From CBDANO01 sp965197665 (GTDB taxonomy: Bacteria; Chloroflexota; Dehalococcoidia; Lucifugimonadales; UBA3495), in contig CBDANO010000003.1 of the NCBI GenBank assembly GCA_965197665.1, positions 62,001 to 126,000 on the forward strand: DNA of 64,000 nt, written 5' to 3'. Below are positions 26,671 through 35,070 of this stretch, piece by piece (the stretch's first letter is position 1; each line of letters begins with the position of its first letter). The notes under the pieces were generated by a model. That model ran no database searches and was not told the DNA's origin. It saw nothing but the letters and a program-made list of their open reading frames with translations. The position numbers and the translations under genes were made by a program.

Positions 26671-27539
26671 CGACTTTTACATGAATCCGGCTCTTACGGT
26701 CGGTGTGGCAAGACGTTGGCATATGGTTGTTTGTCAATAATTGAGCCTCGTATTTTTGCTTTTAGGAACTCCACGAGGCTCATGTTGCTTTCTAGCAGAA
26801 AGTGGGTTTCGAGTGGGCTGAGCGCTGCCGGTCACTTACAAACACATCAATGCCGCCTCTCCCTATGACAGGCCCGAAAGCCAATACTCAAACTGAAACC
26901 ATGTCGCCGATGCGCCAACAGCCAAAAACCCCTCAATGGTCTGTCATTAGTGCCCAGCCATTAGCCGCTGGCCGCGGCCACCCCCAAAAGAGAGGCGGGA
27001 GGGCTTCAGCCCCACGACCGATTCGTTTCCCGTTCGTTTCAACGAAGAAACGAATCCGATCCCATGGCCGAGTCGCTCCTACCCAGCCAAACTGAAGTCT
27101 CCAGAGTACGGGGGTCACGCCCATATCCTTGCCGGTGCGATATTTCTTAGAAATGCCGCTTTTGGATGCCTTGACAATGGAAAGGGGATACAAGTCGTGG
27201 GAACGGGGTTAATTCTCCGCAATGTTGGGTGTGGCGCGAAAACCGTGGGAATAGGAACTATGCCTCGCAATCTTGACTTAGCGGGCACGGCCGCGTCTAT
27301 GCCGACAAGCGGAGCCGGGCCGAAGAGCGGCGCCGGGTCAAAGGGCGGGGCCGGCGTGGCCCTCCCCCAACCGGACCCTTCGGTCGTCCCCAGAAGAAGA
27401 TGGGGCGGCCGGAAACGCGGCACCCGGACTGGAGACTAGCCGGGCGGACTTGGCGCCCTGTAGCCAAGGGACCGGGCGAAATCCGGAAGGACCAAGGGAG
27501 AGACTCCCAGCTACCCTAGAGCGACCTAAAAAAGGAGAA
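26671..27539. other. Intergenic region of about 870 bases, no recognised gene
   Basis: Open frames here are short or composition-driven. The stretch 27300-27450 is GC-rich and repetitive (gccgggccgaagagcggcgc). A TTGACA at 27173 has no partner -10. It probably contains the promoter of the surface protein that follows, but none can be pointed out. Confidence 0.45.
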
Positions 27540-29594
27540 ATGCGCATAATGAACATTAGAGTAGGCAAATCCTTCGGCCTAGCCCTGATCGCGGCGGTGG
27601 GCATCCTCGCCTTGATGCTGGCGCTGGGCGTTTTCAACCCCCAGAAAGCAGGGGCGCAGAATGCCACCCAGGTTACCTTCCCACCGGCGAATGACTTTGC
27701 TCCGATCACGCCAGCGACTCCGGGCCCAGGGGCGGCGGTCGAAGTGAAAGTGAGTTTCGATATACCCTCCGGACAAGGGTTCGATAACTTCGACCCAGTA
27801 GCTATTGAACTGGAAGGTTTCGGTATCCCGAACAATATTGGCACTAGGGACGTGCAGATTCGCCGTTATACAACGTCAGATAGGGATACGCTTGAGACCT
27901 CTGACGGCAGCGGCTCGCCTGATTCCGTGTCCGTCGACGATGACGTAATTACTTTGGAGATCAATGCCGGCTCGGACGATGACGACGTCATCGCAATTGA
28001 GGCCGGCGACTTCATAACCATCGTCCTCCGGCGATCGGCCGGCATCACTGCTCCGGCGCTGGCTGGCAAATACGACGTCAGTGTAGGCGAGGTGGAGATT
28101 GAGGAGGCTGTCACCGTCAGCGCGACCCTGTCTCTGGATCCCACCATGGGCAATAGCGCGACCGAGGTCACCGTGACCGGCAAGGCCTTCGCCGACGGCA
28201 CGGCCACGTTGTCCACCCACGGTGTGATCGAACCCGACTCCAATGAGGACGGGAACCTCGACGCACTAATCGTCGGCGACGAGGATGACGATGACACCCC
28301 GAACGTCCCGACCGCTTCTGACACAGGTGATTACACCCTTGATGTCGACGGCGACGGCATGGCGGACTACGACCTCCTCCTCGACGACAGTGGGGATACC
28401 GATGTGTACAAAGCAGTCCCGATCGGCGACAGCAACCTCGACGATGTCGTAGATTTGGGATACATCATCAGTCTGGGCCCGGACGACGGTACTCCGCCAG
28501 ACGCTCCGACTCTGCCTGTCGCCGAGGACCCATCCCCCACTCCTCTCAAGGACGTGGCGGTCAGTGACGGCGCCTTCGAGACCACCGTCATGGCTGAAGA
28601 CCTCGAGATGGGAGAAAACAACAAGAGCGTCCTGACGCTTATCGACGCTGCCGGCACACCCGTTGTGACGGTTTTCCAAGTCACCGGCACCATGGCCCTC
28701 GGGGCCGATTCGGTCGGCAAGGGCGGGCTGCTCAAGATTTCACTGTCCGACTGGATTGACGAATATCCGGACGAAGTAAAGATCGGTGGCGTCACCGTAG
28801 CCGATACCGTTGACACCGACGACGCCAGTACCACTAGCGTCAACGAAGACGAGACTCTCTTCCGGGACATGAACGGCGCAGCGGCCGTTGCGCCCACGGC
28901 TGATACCACCCCCGACGCCGACGGCGCGGTGTCCTTCTACGTGAAGGTGATTGGAGACGTCCGCACGGGAACCAAGACCGTTGTTATCTCGAAAGGCGGC
29001 ACGACCTTGAGCACGGCCAACGTCGAAATCACCGCCTTGGGGCTGACCGTTACGCCCGGCACCGCCGTGGTCGGCCAGGTAGTTACGGTGGGGGGTACCG
29101 GATTCGGTACAGCCGACGACAACCAACTGAGCACCCTTATGGTGGGCGGCAAGTCACAAATGAAGCTGAGCAACCGGAACGACGTCAACGACTACAACGT
29201 CCTCTCAAACGGACGGATATTGATCAGCTTCGCTGTTCCGGAAGGAGTGACTAAAGGCGACAACGTCATCCGGATAGAGGATGACGCGGACTTGGTTGGA
29301 GAAGCCACGCTGACGGTTCCCGAACCGATGATCACCTTGGAGCCAACAAGCAGCCGAAGGGGCACCACCGTAACCGTAAGCGGGACGGGCTTCCCTGCCG
29401 CAGACACCATAGACGTGAACTACGGTGATGAGACGCGTATTACCACCGGCAGGACGGACAGCAACGGTAACTTCACCGCTTCCTTCGGCATTCCCAGCGA
29501 CGCCGCTATCGGCGGAGAAAAGACGGTCGAAGCCACTGTCAACGCCGGCGAGGTCGACTACGCGGCCGAAGCCACTCATTACGGTACCCGATAA
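27540..29594 (+). CDS. Secreted IPT/TIG-repeat-like surface protein, N-terminal part (frame broken at 3' end)
   Basis: About 684 residues in the open frame. It has an N-terminal signal segment (SFGLALIAAVGILALMLALGVF, cleaved near AGAQN) and then acidic beta-rich repeats with recurring TVTGKAF, TVGGTGFGTAD and TVSGTGFPAADTI motifs, each following a TxxP or LEPxSxxxG lead, as in IPT/TIG or Ig-like cell-surface domains. Many Asp-rich loops (DSNEDGNLD, DVDGDGMADYD) could bind calcium. The frame ends prematurely at 29592; the natural continuation is in another frame (next entry). AAAGGAG lies 2 bases before ATG 27540 and 11 before ATG 27549; either could be the start. Confidence 0.75.
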   Translation: MRIMNIRVGKSFGLALIAAVGILALMLALGVFNPQKAGAQNATQVTFPPANDFAPITPATPGPGAAVEVKVSFDIPSGQGFDNFDPVAIELEGFGIPNNIGTRDVQIRRYTTSDRDTLETSDGSGSPDSVSVDDDVITLEINAGSDDDDVIAIEAGDFITIVLRRSAGITAPALAGKYDVSVGEVEIEEAVTVSATLSLDPTMGNSATEVTVTGKAFADGTATLSTHGVIEPDSNEDGNLDALIVGDEDDDDTPNVPTASDTGDYTLDVDGDGMADYDLLLDDSGDTDVYKAVPIGDSNLDDVVDLGYIISLGPDDGTPPDAPTLPVAEDPSPTPLKDVAVSDGAFETTVMAEDLEMGENNKSVLTLIDAAGTPVVTVFQVTGTMALGADSVGKGGLLKISLSDWIDEYPDEVKIGGVTVADTVDTDDASTTSVNEDETLFRDMNGAAAVAPTADTTPDADGAVSFYVKVIGDVRTGTKTVVISKGGTTLSTANVEITALGLTVTPGTAVVGQVVTVGGTGFGTADDNQLSTLMVGGKSQMKLSNRNDVNDYNVLSNGRILISFAVPEGVTKGDNVIRIEDDADLVGEATLTVPEPMITLEPTSSRRGTTVTVSGTGFPAADTIDVNYGDETRITTGRTDSNGNFTASFGIPSDAAIGGEKTVEATVNAGEVDYAAEATHYGTR

Positions 29595-30099
29595 GCAAAT
29601 CACCGTAACTCCCGATGAGCTCCGCAGCGGCGACACCGCCGTGATCGTCGGGACCGGCTTCCCGCGCTACTCCGATGTGCAGGTGGCCCTCAACGACGGA
29701 GAACTAAGGCAGACCAATTCTCGGACCAATGACATCGGCGACTTCAGCCTGTCCTACGTGATTCCCGGCGTCGACCCCGGGACCCACGTGATCAACGTTG
29801 ACGCCGGTGGTGAAACCGACACCGCCGTGATCAACGTGCCGGCAGGGCCAGGTACTCCGACATCCAGGGCCGCATCCGAAGTGTTCGCTGCGGAGGCCGC
29901 CTCGGGCAACCTGGTGGCGGCTTGGCAGTTCGACAATGACAGCGGCCTGTGGTCCTTCTACGATCCCACCCTGGATGAGGCGGACAACAGCTACGGCATG
30001 GCCGCCGCCGGGGACATCGTTTGGCTCAATCTGAACGCGGCAACCACCTTCCAAGGCGCAAGCCTGAACGGCGGGTGGCAGCTCGTCACACTGCAATAA
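29595..30099 (+). pseudogene. C-terminal part of the IPT/TIG-like surface protein, out of frame
   Basis: Directly after the stop of the preceding frame, a second frame reads VPDKQITVTPDELRSGDTAVIVGTGFPRYSDVQV, another copy of the TVTP...VxGTGF repeat, then DIGDFSLSYVIPGVDPGTHVINVDAGG and a distinct C-terminal domain with WQFDNDSGLWSFYDP and TTFQGASLNGGW. A one-base slip around 29575-29595 would join both parts into a protein of about 850 residues. No slippery heptamer is present, so mutation or an assembly error is more likely than programmed frameshifting. Confidence 0.7.
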
Positions 30100-30122
30100 G
30101 CTAGGACCTCGACAAGGTTGAC

Positions 30123-30148
30123 GCGGGGCCGCCGTGAGGCGGCCCCGC
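30123..30148 (+). terminator. Strong hairpin after the surface protein gene
   Basis: A perfect 11-base stem, GCGGGGCCGCC-gtga-GGCGGCCCCGC. No U-run follows, so termination would be inefficient or Rho-dependent; it could also stabilise the 3' end of the upstream mRNA. Confidence 0.5.
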
Positions 30149-30176
30149 AACACCACAGGCAAAGGAGGAGCAATTA

Positions 30177-30955
30177 ATGACCAAAGTCAAGAGCCTGGCC
30201 TTATTGGTTGGAATAGCGATGCTGTTCATCCTTCCGGCCACCGTGTCCGCCCAGCGGCTGCCGGCCCACGGCTTCGTGGGCTCGGTCACCTTGGACAACG
30301 CCCCGGCGCCGGACGGTACCACCGTGGCCGCTTCCGTAGACGGCGCGGAGGTAGCGTCCACCACCGTCACGAACGGCCGCTATAAGCTGTCCGTAGACCA
30401 AAAGGACGACAACTTCGACGGCAAAACCGTGAGCTTCCGGGTCGACGGCAACGCCGCTGCGGAGTCGTCAACCTGGATGTCCGGGATGGTGGAAACAGTG
30501 AACCTTACCGCCTCCACCCCGCCGCCGGCGCCCCCCCCACCGGAGTGCCCGGAGTCAAGGGCGACACCGGCGATACGGGAGACAAGGGCGATACGGGTGA
30601 TGCCGGCGCAGCGGGCGATAAAGGAGACAAGGGCGATACCGGCGCCAGGGGCCTCAAAGGAAACGACGGCGATAAGGGCGACGCCGGCGGTAAGGGCGAC
30701 AAGGGCGACGCCGGCGGTAAGGGCGACAAGGGCGACGCCGGCGGTAAGGGCAATAAGGGCGACGCCGGATCAGCGGGCAACAAGGGCGACGCCGGCCCCA
30801 AGGGCGATACAGGCGACACCGGAGCCGCCGGTTCCGCCGGTCCCAAGGGCGCCAGCGGGTCCAACGTTCTGGGCATCGTGGCCCTGATCCTGGCCATCGT
30901 CGCCATCGTCGGAGGCGCGGGCCTGGTATTCTGGATGGGGCGCGGCAGGGGCTAA
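30177..30955 (+). CDS. Collagen-like membrane-anchored surface protein, frame interrupted at a C8 tract
   Basis: The first frame gives a signal peptide (residues 1-24, ending VSAQ), a domain of about 85 residues (RLPAHGFVGSVTLDNAPAPDGT ... GRYKLSVDQKDDNF ... VSFRV) and a Pro-rich linker. At the run of eight C (30531-30538) the useful frame changes. Downstream, the other frame encodes about 33 Gly-X-Y triplets, rich in GDKGDAGGK, followed by VLGIVALILAIVAIVGGAGLVF, a C-terminal membrane anchor, and a basic tail to 30955. One additional C would join them into one protein of about 260 residues. With eight C the frame runs through nonsense to 30887, with neither collagen domain nor anchor. Confidence 0.75.
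30531..30538 (+). repeat. Homopolymeric C8 tract inside a coding region
   Basis: Eight consecutive C between the linker and the collagen-like region. Gain of one C restores the frame, so slipped-strand mispairing could switch expression of the anchored protein; homopolymer sequencing error is the alternative. Confidence 0.7.
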
Positions 30956-31002
30956 TCGCTTAGGCTCCCAGCTCCCTACTGGAGAAACTCTATCGAAGAA
31001 CT

Positions 31003-31042
31003 GAGGGGCGCCCTGTGCAAGGTCCGGGGCGCCCCTCTTTTA
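31003..31042 (+). terminator. Rho-independent terminator after collagen-like gene 1
   Basis: Stem GAGGGGCGCCC (31003-31013) pairs with GGGCGCCCCTC (31027-31037), followed by TTTTATTA. The same stem sequence is found after the second collagen-like gene, which supports duplication of the gene with its terminator. Confidence 0.85.
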
Positions 31043-31087
31043 TTATGTATTCAAGACAAGCAAGAAAAGGATAGGAAGGAGGCGCCC

Positions 31088-31894
31088 ATGACCAGGAAGA
31101 AGCTATTCATCATACTGAGCGCGGCGGCTTTGCTGCTGGCGCTGGCGCTGCCCCACGGGGCCGCAGCCCAAAGGCTGCCGGCCCACGCCTTCGTGGGCGC
31201 GGTTACCATCGACGGCGCCACGGCGCCGGACGGGACTGTCGTGACCGCGTGGGTGGACGGTGTCCAAGAAGACTCGGACACCGTCGAAGCCGGCCGTTAT
31301 AGATTGACCGTCGACCAGAAAGACCGCAACTTCAGGGACAAAATCGTCAGCTTCCGGGTCGGCGGTCTTGGTGCGGGGGAATCCGAGGAGCCCTGGCGGA
31401 CTGGGGGCATAACCAGGTTGGACCTCAACGCCAGCAGCGAGCCCGAGGCCACGGCTACTCCGGCGCCCACGGCCACGCCAACGGCGACCCCGGCGCCGCC
31501 GGAGCCGCCGGCAACCGGAGTGCCCGGCGCCACGGGTGTCCCCGGGGACAAGGGCGACAAGGGTGACAAAGGCGATACCGGGGACAAGGGCCCCTCCGGC
31601 GATACCGGGGACAAGGGTGACAAGGGCGATACCGGCGTCAAGGGCGACACTGGCGGCGCCGGGGCCAAGGGCGACACCGGCGACGCCGGTTCAACGGGAG
31701 CCAAGGGCGACGCCGGCTCCATGGGCGCCCAGGGTGAAACCGGCGGGGAAGGCCTCAAGGGCGACAAGGGGGACAAAGGCGATAAGGGCGCCGGCTCCAG
31801 CGTTCTGGGCATCGTGGCCTTGGTCCTGGCCATCGTCGCTATCGTCGGAAGCGCCGGACTAGTGTTCTGGATGGGGCGAAGGAGCAGCGTCTAA
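31088..31894 (+). CDS. Collagen-like membrane-anchored surface protein, intact paralogue
   Basis: 268 residues. A signal peptide (ALLLALALPHGAAAQ) is followed by the same N-terminal domain as the preceding paralogue (RLPAHAFVGAVTIDGATAPDGT ... GRYRLTVDQKDRNF ... VSFRVGG), an Ala/Thr/Pro linker (about 120-140), about 35 Gly-X-Y triplets such as GDKGDKGDTG, then the anchor VLGIVALVLAIVAIVGSAGLVF and tail WMGRRSSV. It should stand out from the membrane on a collagen-type triple helix. GGAGG lies 6 bases before ATG 31088. Confidence 0.87.
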   Translation: MTRKKLFIILSAAALLLALALPHGAAAQRLPAHAFVGAVTIDGATAPDGTVVTAWVDGVQEDSDTVEAGRYRLTVDQKDRNFRDKIVSFRVGGLGAGESEEPWRTGGITRLDLNASSEPEATATPAPTATPTATPAPPEPPATGVPGATGVPGDKGDKGDKGDTGDKGPSGDTGDKGDKGDTGVKGDTGGAGAKGDTGDAGSTGAKGDAGSMGAQGETGGEGLKGDKGDKGDKGAGSSVLGIVALVLAIVAIVGSAGLVFWMGRRSSV

Positions 31895-31929
31895 GCTCCA
31901 AGCTCCCTGTCGAAATCCACCCAAGAACC

Positions 31930-31962
31930 GAGGGGCGCCCCGCCGAGGGCGCCCCTCTTTTA
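31930..31962 (+). terminator. Rho-independent terminator after collagen-like gene 2
   Basis: Stem GAGGGGCGCCC (31930-31940) pairs with GGGCGCCCCTC (31947-31957), followed by TTTTAT. It has the same arms as the terminator at 31003 with a shorter loop. Confidence 0.88.
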
Positions 31963-31964
31963 TG

Positions 31965-32019
31965 CCCGGGCCCGTGGGGGTCCCCGGTACTTTCGTACCC
32001 GGGCCGTGGGGGTCCCCGG
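31965..32019 (+). repeat. Short direct repeats downstream of the terminator
   Basis: cccgggcccgtgggggtccc at 31965 recurs at 31998 with one base missing. The two copies are separated by about 10 bases. The role is unknown. The following text near 32045-32085 (ccttctccccagggagaagg) is another hairpin-forming segment. Confidence 0.6.
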
Positions 32020-32121
32020 AAGTCAGATCCGTTGCCTTCAGACCCTTCCCCTCATCTTAACCTTCTCCCCAGGGAGAAGGGACTCTTGAAACACCCATTA
32101 AGGAACGATCCAGGAATGTAG

Positions 32122-32142
32122 GGGCCGGTTTCAAACCGGCCC
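32122..32142. repeat. Dispersed hairpin element, copy 6
   Basis: GGGCCGGTTT-C-AAACCGGCCC with the family flanks atgta on the left and ggatgaaca on the right, as in the tandem units at 5404. Confidence 0.75.
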
Positions 32143-32293
32143 GCTAAAGGATGAACATGGTATGTTCTAAGAGGGTGTTGAAAAAGTGCAACCGGGGACA
32201 TAGGTAACACTTAAGGAACCTCTGAACTAGCCGTCAACACAGCCATCGTCCCTATCTGACCAGCCGCAACCCATAGACTTATTCAGAGTATTC

Positions 32294-32500
32294 TTAAATC
32301 GTTGTACGCAACACCTTTTGGTATAGGCATCCAGTTCTCCGACCTCCAGAGATCCGAAGCAGATGCTCCAGCAGCGTCCGTCCTTGGGGTATTAGCCCCA
32401 CCGGTTCACCTATCAGGGCCTCGCTCAAGTAGACCTTGCTTCCCTGCCATTTTACCTCGCCGTTGGACCGCACCCGCCCGCGCCCGCGCCGCAGCCTCAT
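32294..32500 (-). pseudogene. Transposase C-terminal remnant (integrase-core type, IS481-like)
   Basis: The minus strand reads GRVRSNGEVKWQGSKVYLSEALIGEPVGLI, the beta-rich C-terminal motif seen at the end of IS481-like transposases (RSNGEIRWQG..IFISEALxGEPVGL). It lacks the catalytic core and the normal end. Upstream, near 32170, the sequence gagggtgttgaaaaagt resembles a common IS terminal sequence, so this gap is IS debris. Confidence 0.5.
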
Positions 32501-32712
32501 CCCCGTATTCGCGGGCCACGGAGGAGCCGTTGGACTTGGCGTAGTCTTTGAGCGCCCTCAGTTAGGCCGGCACGGACAGGTCCACGTCCTGCTGGTCGCT
32601 GGACACCCTGACGTAGAGGGCCGCGGGTGCAAGGGCTGTGGTGTTTCATTGTGTTGTCTTCCTCATGTGGTCATGTGGTCGCTGTTTTCGATTTCAACCC
32701 ACCGTCACCCGG

Positions 32713-34557
32713 TGTTAGCGCCGATGTAAAAATGAGCAAAATCGCCGAAATAGAATTGACCCACCTGAAAGCAGGTGCATCATCTACGGAGAATCCGTGG
32801 AGGTGCATTAGAGAGATTGATAAAGGTGGGAGAAGTGAAAGAGATATACGAGATGAAGGGGGCTGGCCGTTCGACCCGACAGATAGCGGAGAGGCTGGGG
32901 ATTGCTCGAAACACGGTGCGCCGGTACTTGAGCACCCCGGAGACGATATTGCCCACTCCGGGAGGCGTCGGGCTTCCAAGCTGGACGCCTATACCGCGTA
33001 CATAGACCGCCGGATATCCGAGGGGCTGGAGAACTGTGTGGTGCTTCGGCGGGAGCTGCAGGATCTGGGCTACCGGGGAGGGTACTCCATTCTGAAGGCC
33101 TATGTGTCGCTGCGGCGGCAACGAGGCGGGCAGCCTCAGGCGACGGTGAGATTCGAGACAGCGCTGGGAGAGCAGGCCCAGGTAGACTGGGGCAGTTTCA
33201 GCTACGTGGGAGAGAAGGGGCACAAGCACAGAATCTGGGCCTTCGTGATGGTGATGAGTTGGTCTCGGGCGATCTACGTCGAGTTCGTAAGGCGGGCGGA
33301 CACGGGCAGCTTCCTCCAGTGTCATGTCAACGCCTTTGAGCACTTTGGCGGTGTTCCCAGGCGCTGCCTCTACGACAACGCCAAGGTAGTGACCTTGGGT
33401 AGAGACGCCGAAGGGCATGTGGAGTGGAACGGGCGGATGGTGGACTTTGCCTTGCGAGTGGGCTTTGAGATGCGGCTGTGTCGGCCTTACCGAGCCCAGA
33501 CGAAGGGCAAGGTAGAGAGTGGCGTGAAGTACGTGCGCGGCAACCTGTGGCCCAGCGTTCGCTTCACCGACTACGCCGACCTGAACCGGCAGGCTCTGGA
33601 GTGGTGCGACAGTGTGGCCAATCTACGGGTCCACGGCACCACCCATCGCATCCCTGGGGAGATGCTGGCCGAGGAGCGGCTGCACTTGGGGAAGCTGCCC
33701 CACCGGTCCACTCTGGCGCCGTATCTGAGGGAAGACCGAATGGTGGCCCGGGATGGCTATGTCAGCTGGGAAGGGTCACGATACGGGGTACCTTGGAAAT
33801 GGGCCGGCGCTATGGTGCAGGTGGGCCAACGTCTGGGCACCGTGGAGATCTGGGCCGGAGAGGACCGCATAGCGGTCCATCCCAGGGCACAGCAACCGGG
33901 CCAACGCTTCACCCTCCCTGACCAGTGGGAGGGACTGCCCTTGGGATCTGACAGGCCCCGCAGGCATGCCTTGGCGGTGCAGGTTCCCGTGGGCCAGGTG
34001 GAACGGCGACCGCTGGAGGTCTACGAGTTGGTCGCCTCCGGAGGTGTGCGATGATCGCCATGGAACAGGCCCGCCAGCATCTGGAGACCCTGGGCCTCAA
34101 GCAGGCCGTGGAAGCTCTGGAGAACTCTCTGGACGCCGCCGCCAGCAGGCAGCTGACTTACCCGGAGATGCTGGCTGAACTGCTGGAGGTGGAAGTATCC
34201 GCTCGCAGGGAGCGCTATCTATCCACCAGGACCAAGATGGCCCACCTGCCCTTCCAGCGCACATTGGAGCAGTTCGACTTCACCTTCCAGCCCTCCATCG
34301 ACGAGCGGCAGGTCAAGGAGATGGCCAGCCTGGCCTTTGTGCCCGAGGCCACCAACATCCTGCTCCTTGGCCCTCCCGGCGTGGGCAAGACCCACCTGGC
34401 AGTGGCATTGGCCCTCAAGGCCATTGAGAAGGGCTATGGAGCCTACTTCGTCCGCGCATATGACCTGATGGAGGATTTACGCAGGGCCAGGGCAGAGCAC
34501 AGCCTGGACCGTCGCATGCGGGTCTACCTGGCTCCCAAAGTGCTGGTAGTGGACGAG
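32713..34557 (+). mobile_element. IS21-family element, 3' end lost
   Basis: The left end starts TGTTAGCGCCGATGTAAAAA at 32713 and shows the two staggered terminal repeats usual in IS21 (GCCGATGTAAAAATGA at 32719 and GCCGAAATAGAATTGA at 32744). istA and istB follow. The element is cut at 34557 by an IS3-type insertion, and the rest of istB and the right end are not found beyond the insertion. Confidence 0.8.
32817..34054 (+). pseudogene. istA: IS21 transposase IstA, frameshifted near the N-terminus
   Basis: From TTG 32817 one frame gives EVKEIYEMKGAGRSTRQIAERLGIARNTVRRYL, the N-terminal helix-turn-helix of IstA. Near 32960 the frame must change to reach RRRASKLDAYTAYIDRRISEGLEN and the DDE core: QAQVDWGSF (first Asp), CLYDNAKVVTL (second Asp) and CRPYRAQTKGKVESGVKYV (Glu), to the end at 34054. 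The shift separates the DNA-binding domain from the catalytic core. Stop and istB start overlap (ATGA), as usual in IS21. Confidence 0.82.
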
Positions 34558-34596
34558 TGTAGGTCGTCAGCGATAATGGGACAACAGAGGGGGTAG
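34051..34596 (+). pseudogene. istB: IS21 helper ATPase IstB, truncated by an IS3 insertion
   Basis: The IstB frame is intact through LLLGPPGVGKTHLAVALALKA (Walker A) to LAPKVLVVDE (Walker B) at 34557. The following codons (CRSSAIMGQQRG, stop at 34596) belong to the left end of the inserted IS3-type element. IstB is normally about 250 residues; this one keeps about 169 native residues. It overlaps istA by 4 bases. Confidence 0.88.
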
Positions 34597-34662
34597 AAAA
34601 ACCCGAGAGATGTGAGGTCAGCTCCCTGGATGAGGTAGGGTACTTCAGATAGAGGAGTTGAT

Positions 34663-35070
34663 ATGTCCCAGACAGAAACAGGTAAAGCAACCGCCGCCGA
34701 TGAACGCACAGAGGCCGCCAGGTCCTTCGTCAGAACTGTTAAGGCCGCTACTCGCCGCAAGTACACCCCGGAAGAGAAGATTCGTATAGTGCTGGAGGGC
34801 TTCCGCCGCGAGGTCACCGTGAGTGACCTGTGTCGGCGGGAGGGCATCAAGCCTCACTCCTACTACTCCTGGACCAAGGAGTTCATGGAGGCCGGGAAGG
34901 AGAGGCTTACCCGCGACAGCGTGCGAGACGCCACCCGGGACGAGGTCCATCTGCTAAAGCGAGAGAACGGAGAGCTGAAGCAGCTGGTCGCCGATCTGTC
35001 CCTCGAGGTCTATCGTCTCAAAAAAACGTCCATACCCATGCCTCAGGGCGCCGGCGGTATCGGCGGATGA
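34663..35070 (+). CDS. IS3-family transposase OrfA
   Basis: 135 residues. A helix-turn-helix domain RRKYTPEEKIRIVLEGFRRE and VSDLCRREGIKPHSYYSW, then a leucine-zipper-like segment VHLLKRENGELKQLVADLSLEVYRLKK. It binds the element ends. The stretch CTC-AAA-AAA-ACG (A7 at 35020-35026) near its end could support -1 frameshifting into the orfB frame, which is open there and would give an OrfAB fusion. Confidence 0.9.
   Translation: MSQTETGKATAADERTEAARSFVRTVKAATRRKYTPEEKIRIVLEGFRREVTVSDLCRREGIKPHSYYSWTKEFMEAGKERLTRDSVRDATRDEVHLLKRENGELKQLVADLSLEVYRLKKTSIPMPQGAGGIGG

Noticed and set aside
18650..30955. Explaining all frameshifts by sequencing error
   Set aside because: Lesions cluster in one region and include in-frame stop codons, whereas long genes elsewhere are clean; error remains possible at single sites such as the C8 and A4 runs.
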